DNA from: Filosporella fistucella
Lineage: Eukaryota; Ascomycota; Leotiomycetes; Helotiales
DNA length: 64,000 nt
Assembly: GCA_030077755.1 (NCBI GenBank)
Contig: JAQJZZ010000019.1
Coordinates: 1,438,501 to 1,502,500 of the forward strand
Reading direction: 5' to 3'
Part shown: in pieces, positions 58,299 to 64,000 of the stretch
How positions within the stretch are numbered: the first letter of the stretch is position 1
Layout: each line of letters opens with the position of its first letter
The notes under the pieces: model-generated
Told to the model about the DNA's origin: nothing
Seen by the model: only the letters and a program-made list of their open reading frames with translations
The model's database searches: none
Program-made: the position numbers and the translations under genes

Positions 58299-60742
58299 CT
58301 AATGACACAACGCAATCCACAAATCAACCACCTCCTCCATATCAAACGCCACCCCCCACTGACTAGACAGACACCTAAAAAGCTTCTGCATACTATTCAA
58401 CTCATACAACAAATTCTTTCCTCCCCCCAACTTGCCCTCTCCCCCTCTAACAAACCTTCTCGTCTCTCCTCTCTCCCCTTCCCCCGAGATGACAGAACTC
58501 TCGTACGCGCTCGTTAACACAGATTGCCAATCGACTATACTCGGTAACCTTACACTCGTCTGTCCAGCAAGAGAAAAAACGACATATACAGTTGCAGAAG
58601 CGAATAGAGACGAGGGAATATGTATAACATGTGCTCTTCCACGAGGTAATTGCTCAACTATCTCTTGGATAGCAATCGCATGCAATAATGCCCTTCTTGC
58701 ATCCTCAGTATTAGCCCAACTCACGAGATCTAATTCCCCTTTCTCGTGTGCGCGTCCACTGCATACATGTTGAGTTATATTATACCTATTACAAACTGAG
58801 CGACAGAGAATAGAAGAGTCTTCACATAGATCAAGACAGATCGTATGCCAGCGCAGGAATAGCTCGAGACGTTCGGGAGAGGATATGTTGGGAGATATGG
58901 AGATGCTTTCGTAGAGGTGGGCTAATGCGCGGCGGAGAGACGGTTTGGAGGGGATGCCGATGAGGAGGTCCTCGCTGGAGGAGTCGGAGATGAAGGATTG
59001 GAGACTTTCTAGTATGACGCGGAGGGAGAAAGCGGAGAAATTTTCATGGAGGGAGATTGGATGCCCTTCTGGGAGGAAGAGAGAGCTGATTATTTTTCGG
59101 AAGGAATGATGAGGTGGGTTTTGAGAACGCATATGGTTGAGCCATTCATCTGCTGTTTGAGCTTCGAATATTGTCTCCGTACTTGGTAATCCTAGTTGAT
59201 TCGCTGCGTGTCGGACTGAGGGTGTTTCACCCGTCATTCGAGATATGAGACCATCTACTAGGTAATGGCCTAGAAGTGCTCGTTGTTGGATTTCTTTTGC
59301 GGCCCATATACGCCAAGCTTGGTTCTTTTCTTCGTCGGCGGCATCGAGGGAGGGGAGATTAGAGGGGTCGTAGGGTTCGCTGTCGGAGAGGGCACATTGT
59401 CTTGCCCAGAAGAAGCCTAGGGCGTGGAATGCTTGACTTGTTGTACGGATGACTCGGTTCTGGAATTGTCAGATGGAAAATATCCTTGGGTAATTGGGGA
59501 GTAGAGGTGTGGTGGATGAAATATACCTTTGAAAGTGCGCCATATACTTGAGCCAGGAGTGCAGTTACTACCAATTGCACTCCTTGACAAGAATCATATG
59601 GACCTTTGTGTGTGATCAGTATCTCCCACTACATCAATTAGTACATAATTTCAGTCGTCTTAAAAGATTGACTTACAGATGTCGTAACAGCCACATGTGC
59701 CAGCCGCCACAACGCCTCCCCCTAGAATTGATTAGCCAAACAGTATGCTGCAATATGAGATCATCATACCTTTGCAATTGAATCCTTCGGACCAAGATAC
59801 AACGATCCAATAGCCATAGCATTCAATAATAAAGGTTGCGTACACTCCCTGAATACAAAAGTGGCTTTATGTAAAACTGGAAACGTGGGTATGAATCGCA
59901 CAAAGAACATGTGAAGACATTCATCTAGAAAGACGGAGGTGAGGGATGTAGCTTCAACTGCTGCTGTGATTGAAGAGGACTACCATTTGATCAGTTCCCG
60001 AACTTAAGTCAGTTATCGAAGAGTTCTTACCAAAGTTGTCACCATCTCACTGACATTATGTACAGCCTGATGGCTCTCTCCTGTGGGGATAGAACTGATA
60101 CTCGGTGTTCTCTCTTTGAACGCCCCAGGCGATGTAAAATTCGTAGATACCAAATTTCGTGATGTTATTGGCAGAGTAGCAAGTGGCATCTGCCATTGAT
60201 TTGTAGTCTCAGTCGCCATAAGCGTTTCAAACAAATCTTCCGAATCCGGCCACATCAGATCAAAATCCAGCTCAGCAGAAGGTGGCATTTGTTGCACAAT
60301 GCTTGACCCCGCTATACTCTCCCCGGAAACGGAAATTTGATCTGCCAAATTATTTGGATTAATGGACGCAGGACTGTCTTCCATAATTGAGACATCGGAA
60401 ATCCCTATAGGTGACAGAGATGCTGCGATACGTGATTGTTGAGATATGAGACTTGATGGCGGGGAGGGGTAATTATGTGTTTCCTTTCGATTGTGTAGTT
60501 TTTCATGACGAGCGAGGGAATCTTGACGGGCGAAAGGTCGTTGACATTCTTTGCATCTGTATGGTCTCGCTCCGGTATCTGTTGTGGTCGATTAGTGATT
60601 GATTTTGACATTGGCATTCTCTGCATACGGCTTCGCTCGTGTCTCTGAAGCTGGTCAGTGAAGTCCGGGGATTTGGATGAGGGGTACAAACTCTCAAATG
60701 CTCCCCTTTCGAGAAGGATTTCTGACAGAATCTGCAGTCCAT
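58299..60742 (-). CDS. C2H2 zinc-finger transcription factor with fungal_trans domain, 7 exons including a 16-nt micro-exon
   Basis: Exons on the minus strand: 60742-60692, 60644-60629 (16 nt), 60578-60031, about 59979-59771, 59721-59677, 59628-59527 and 59459-58299, giving about 710 residues. Spliced this way the first 50 residues form two classic C2H2 fingers: CRFCQKSFSKGEHLRRHERSH, then the TGARPYR linker, then CKECQRPFARQDSLARHEKLH. No other splicing restores both. A Ser/Pro-rich acidic stretch follows (DFDLMWPDSEDLFETL, possible activation region). Next is the fungal-specific transcription factor domain starting near EATSLTSVFLDECLHMFFVRF, and a long helical C-terminus. The end of exon 4 is placed to about one base. 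This two-finger plus fungal_trans layout is common in filamentous ascomycetes. The target is unknown; the neighbouring monooxygenase is a candidate by position only. Confidence 0.83.
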
Positions 60743-61224
60743 ATTTTCGCTGTCTGTTCTCTCGGCAGAAATCTCTAATCTTCAGCCTTCTTGTGAAAGT
60801 TTTCTTTGTTGAAAAAGAAGGAAGGCTGAAAGTTGGGGTTGAGATGCAGCCTCTCTAGACTGGGGTGCTAAGTCCCTAGTACGCCCCAGGTTACAGGGAC
60901 CGACGTGGATTTTAGGGTGTTTCTATTCGTGGCGGCCTCTGAACACGGCCCGATTGCTCGAAACAATATGAATAGGAACGGGAAAATGGTGTTCGAGGTT
61001 TTCAAAGCTCTGTTAGTAGTGCAGATATGATTCTGGTATACTGGTCTTGTTCTATATATTTGGCAACCAATTCCTGTTTTGCAAGCTATTCGTTATTCTG
61101 GCAAATCCTTATAGAGGATCAAGATATCGCTCTTCTATGACTTCTGAGATTATTGTATTTTGATAGCAATTTTTGTATGGTCAGATGCTCTGAATATTCT
61201 ATAGATGATTCTTTGTTGATAACA

Positions 61225-61701
61225 TCAATAACGAGTCATTCCTTTCGCACCGGCAATATTTTTAACGCCGGATACCACACTCAAAATGCGGGGTACTTGG
61301 AAAACGCTTCCTAACCACCTCTGGATTTCCCCAAATTTCCTCCCAGCTAATTCCTGACCGCCGAGCACTGAATTCATGCTCATTTTCCCGAAAGTATGCA
61401 TTTTATGATTCATGTAATCCGCATAAATCTTTTCCCTATATTTGTTTCCACTGCTCCATAGCTGACGCGTCTCCACGAAGTGAGGGGTGCTTTGTGGGGA
61501 CCGATTGTGGGGATGCCTTTGAGATTGTGGGGCGTCTACTTCTTGAATATCAAAAGTATCTATGTGTACAGAAACAAATCCGGTGAAGAACCCGATGAAA
61601 GTATTAAATTTTGCTGAAATATTTATTTGCTCGGATAGTCTGGAGGTTGTCGTTGAGGCATCAAAATGCAAGATATCTTGTATATTCAGGTCTCGTCGCA
61701 T
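61225..61701 (-). CDS. Possible hypothetical protein, 158 residues
   Basis: An uninterrupted frame from an ATG at 61701. The N-terminal 65 residues contain a short hydrophobic segment (FNTFIGFFTGFVSVHI), the middle is His/Pro/Ser-rich, and the C-terminus (KFGEIQRWLGSVFQVPRIL) could be amphipathic helix. No cysteine pattern, signal peptide or known domain. It stands alone in a region without other coding signals, which is the only support. It may also be chance. Confidence 0.33.
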   Translation of the reverse strand: MRRDLNIQDILHFDASTTTSRLSEQINISAKFNTFIGFFTGFVSVHIDTFDIQEVDAPQSQRHPHNRSPQSTPHFVETRQLWSSGNKYREKIYADYMNHKMHTFGKMSMNSVLGGQELAGRKFGEIQRWLGSVFQVPRILSVVSGVKNIAGAKGMTRY

Positions 61702-61908
61702 CGTTGTTTTGGTGCGAAATTAGTACAATTTTCTGTTTTTATAGAATATAATATGGCTGCAAGTTTCGACATCGTATATCATGCATCAAGTCTTTTTGTA
61801 ATATATTTAAACTACAATCACTTGGTAGTAGTTGCATCATGATCGAACCGACAGCTAGTGGTTCCAGTAATCCAATTTAAACAATTTTATATCAGATGCT
61901 TGGGTTTG

Positions 61909-61925
61909 AAAAAAAAAAAAAAAAA
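61909..61925. repeat. Homopolymer run of 17 A
   Basis: Seventeen consecutive A residues in noncoding AT-rich sequence. It could be a retroposed poly(A) end or simple slippage; no target-site duplication was recognised beside it. Confidence 0.9.
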
Positions 61926-63115
61926 CAGAAAACCTTCAAAGAGTTATACTTTATATTTTTCTGGACTATAAGTTAATGTTTAGGAGCTTCGATATCTGAC
62001 AACCTTTCCGCCTGCTCCATCCCTTTTCGATGTAAAGAGGAAAACCATGCTGGATTTTGCATTGCCCACTGAGCCTACAGTCCCAATCCATATCATCAAC
62101 ATTCTTCACCACTTCCGTTATCGTAGCTTGAAAGCGCCAAATTTATGATATTTGTAGGCGGAATTCTTACTGATACTCCAAGTTTTGTTTCTCACGGTTC
62201 CAATTCGACATCAGAGATATTTGTGAGTGTTGGAGCGCCGCTATAAAGACGGTCGTGGTAGCCATAATTTTGTGAAATCGTCCATAGCTGCAACCCAGAT
62301 ACTGTAAACAGAACCACAAATAATACAAATAATAAAAAAGGGTAAGCAGCTGGTGGTCTTCAGTAATTATGGCATTATTGTCTGAGTCTCTAAGTACAGA
62401 AGGTCGAGCCCTGGAATGATATGACAAAACACTAGAAATAGCCGAACACGTGCCACACGTGACTAGTATAATATACACTGATTTCAGAGCCCTTTTACAA
62501 TACCCATCTTATCATCAAAAATATTCCCAATCGACCCAGGGCTACCATACTGCCGAGGTGCGTTCGATGTGAGCTGGGGAAAGATCAATCCAGTCAGGTT
62601 TGAAGGACGTGGAGCAAACCTATGCGTGATGTTTGCATCGACGCTCTGGCAAGTATAGGACGGTCAGCTTACGCATTTGTCGAAATGAAGTGATAGAACA
62701 GCCGAGGTGAAGATCACAAAAAAATCTCAAGATCTCGAGAAAATGTGGGGTCAACAAAGTGATGAAGCTGGAATCGCACCAAGCGCCACAAACCGTTCCG
62801 TACCTCAAAGGGAATCTCTTGATGACAATAAGATACATAATCATGAGAGAGATGGCCAAATCAGCGTTGACGCACCTCCCAGTTGGCTGAGTGTACTCCT
62901 GCCGTTATATTCGCACATAAGGCTGAGGGATGCAAATAAAATGAAGAGATGTTGAAACGAAGCGAATCTGAAACCTTTTCCTCTCTTATCTATAATATAT
63001 ATTGAGATCACAATATCGTAGCAGAAATTTCTAGACTACAGCGGTCCCATTATTATGTTATCATTCATGCAGAATCTGAAATCGCCTTCACAAGCTTTCA
63101 AACACGAAAGAAATT

Positions 63116-64000
63116 TTATAATGTTCCCATATTTTCCAACCAACTCATGTCATTCAAGAAATCTAAATTAACCATCAACGCATCCTCGAAGACTCCGTTT
63201 ATCGATGGACCAAACGAATTCAGAGAGTTGCTAGTAGTCATCGAATCTGGACATACTTAGATTTCATCATATTGGGACTGGAAATTCATTACCCTGATTC
63301 ATTTCCACATTAGAGCCGATGAACCCAGCTTCTGGATCAAAATCTACGCGCCATGCCCAGAGGAAATCATAGAGTAGACTATCCCATTAGCTACATCAGG
63401 AATGTGGCCCAGGGACTCACCTAGCACCAAGCCTGGATCTGACCATCAACTGCGGAGGCTTCTCCAATATATCCGTCCTCAGACTATGCCAAACCTGCGC
63501 TACCATCTTTCCCGCTCTACCAGCACTATCATCATTCGCCACAGAAGCCTTCGATATTCTCCCAATGCCTTGATTACATAATCTCTTTCCCGCCTCGAAA
63601 TCAATGTCTCGTGCGTAGCTTGAGCGAAGGACTTTGACTATAAGACTGTGCGCGAGGAAGAATATTTTGAGATGGTATGCCGTCATATATTTGAGGAAAT
63701 CTGAGTTGTCATCTGCTTCCAAGACGATAATGATGTAAGTTACGGCACTATTGTAGGCTTTCAGTATATCTTGTTTTCTAGCTTCCGTTGTGGATGAATC
63801 GAAAAAGTGCATAGCGTGCGTATAGACTCGTGCTGCAGCTACATATATCCGATCATGCACTGATCGTTGTTAGTACCGTAATGTGTTGGAGAAGGCTGTA
63901 TACACACCTGATAATTTCTCTGACAGGCTTCTTTCCCAATGATCTAGTCTTTTCTCGAGTATTACCATCTCATGTTGCCATGAATCAGCGGCTGGATCAC
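63116..64000 (-). CDS. Fungal-specific transcription factor, C-terminal part (runs off the right edge)
   Basis: Only the 3' part is present; the 5' end lies beyond position 64000. At least four exons can be joined on the minus strand. The edge exon ends EKLS before a GTGTGT intron with a TACTAAC branch point. The next exon begins with VHDRIYVAAARVYTHAMHFF and ends SRLGA (down to about 63421). An exon follows with LLYDFLWAWRVDFDPEAGF, and a last exon ends MSWLENMGTL and TAA (stop 63118-63116). The helical VYTHAMHFFDSSTTEARKQ region and the short acidic Asn/Ser/Leu-rich C-terminus fit the Fungal_trans_2 (DUF3468) type of Zn2Cys6 regulators. The DNA-binding part is not in the window, so the family is inferred from the C-terminal half alone. 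Confidence 0.65.

Larger units (their letters stand above)
60743..63115. other. Intergenic stretch with one doubtful frame
   Basis: 2.4 kb between the C2H2 factor start and the 3' end of the partial regulator at the right edge. Apart from the doubtful 61225-61701 frame and the A17 run, nothing was recognised. Part of 61700-62000 is AT-rich. Confidence 0.4.

Overview
The window is nuclear DNA of a filamentous ascomycete, most likely a Leotiomycete/Helotiales-type fungus. The support is the gene content: short 45-120 bp GT-AG introns with CTAAC/CTGAC-type branch points, Zn2Cys6 and C2H2 regulators with fungal transcription-factor domains, a Ppo fatty-acid oxygenase, and a NACHT-ankyrin NLR-like gene. 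The species was not identified; the group is inferred. I rebuilt exon structures by hand from splice sites, reading-frame phase and family similarity recalled from knowledge. No searches were run.

Layout, left to right. At 1-11 kb lie a small membrane protein, a small unknown gene, a nine-exon ZW10/Dsl1-type tethering-complex gene (minus strand), and, divergent from it, an M16C zinc metalloprotease. From 12.4 to 19.9 kb there is a compact metabolic block: a Zn2Cys6 regulator, a mitochondrial tricarboxylate-type carrier, an amidohydrolase and an MFS quinate/sugar-type permease. Three near-identical CGG-N7-CCG elements sit in its promoters, so the block looks like one regulon. At 20-27 kb are a two-exon cysteine-rich zinc-ribbon-like protein, a bactofilin-like beta-helix protein, a seven-exon flavin monooxygenase and a LYC1-type acetyltransferase. 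At 27.9-38 kb are a GH13 alpha-glucosidase, a DUF2235 (Tle1-like) hydrolase and a two-domain Ppo fatty-acid dioxygenase/P450, followed by an AT-rich, probably RIP-degraded island (38.3-39.3 kb).

At 40-64 kb are a GPI-type secreted protein, a 2,075-residue NACHT-ankyrin STAND protein that reads as two long ORFs but splices into one gene, an HSL-type esterase, and a GPI-anchored protein with a DUF4215-type cysteine motif. The last two genes lie between two 64-bp inverted repeat copies (58/64 identical, 5.1 kb apart). Then come a salicylate-hydroxylase-type monooxygenase, a C2H2/fungal_trans regulator with a 16-nt micro-exon, and the 3' part of another regulator running off the right edge.

How the parts may work together. 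The 12.4-19.9 kb block fits uptake (MFS), hydrolysis (amidohydrolase), organic-acid exchange (carrier) and control (Zn2Cys6 factor). The 42-54 kb region pairs an NLR-like sensor with an esterase and a surface protein in repeat-flanked DNA, which resembles an accessory locus. The rest looks like ordinary housekeeping or scattered metabolic genes. No rRNA, tRNA or CRISPR array was recognised.
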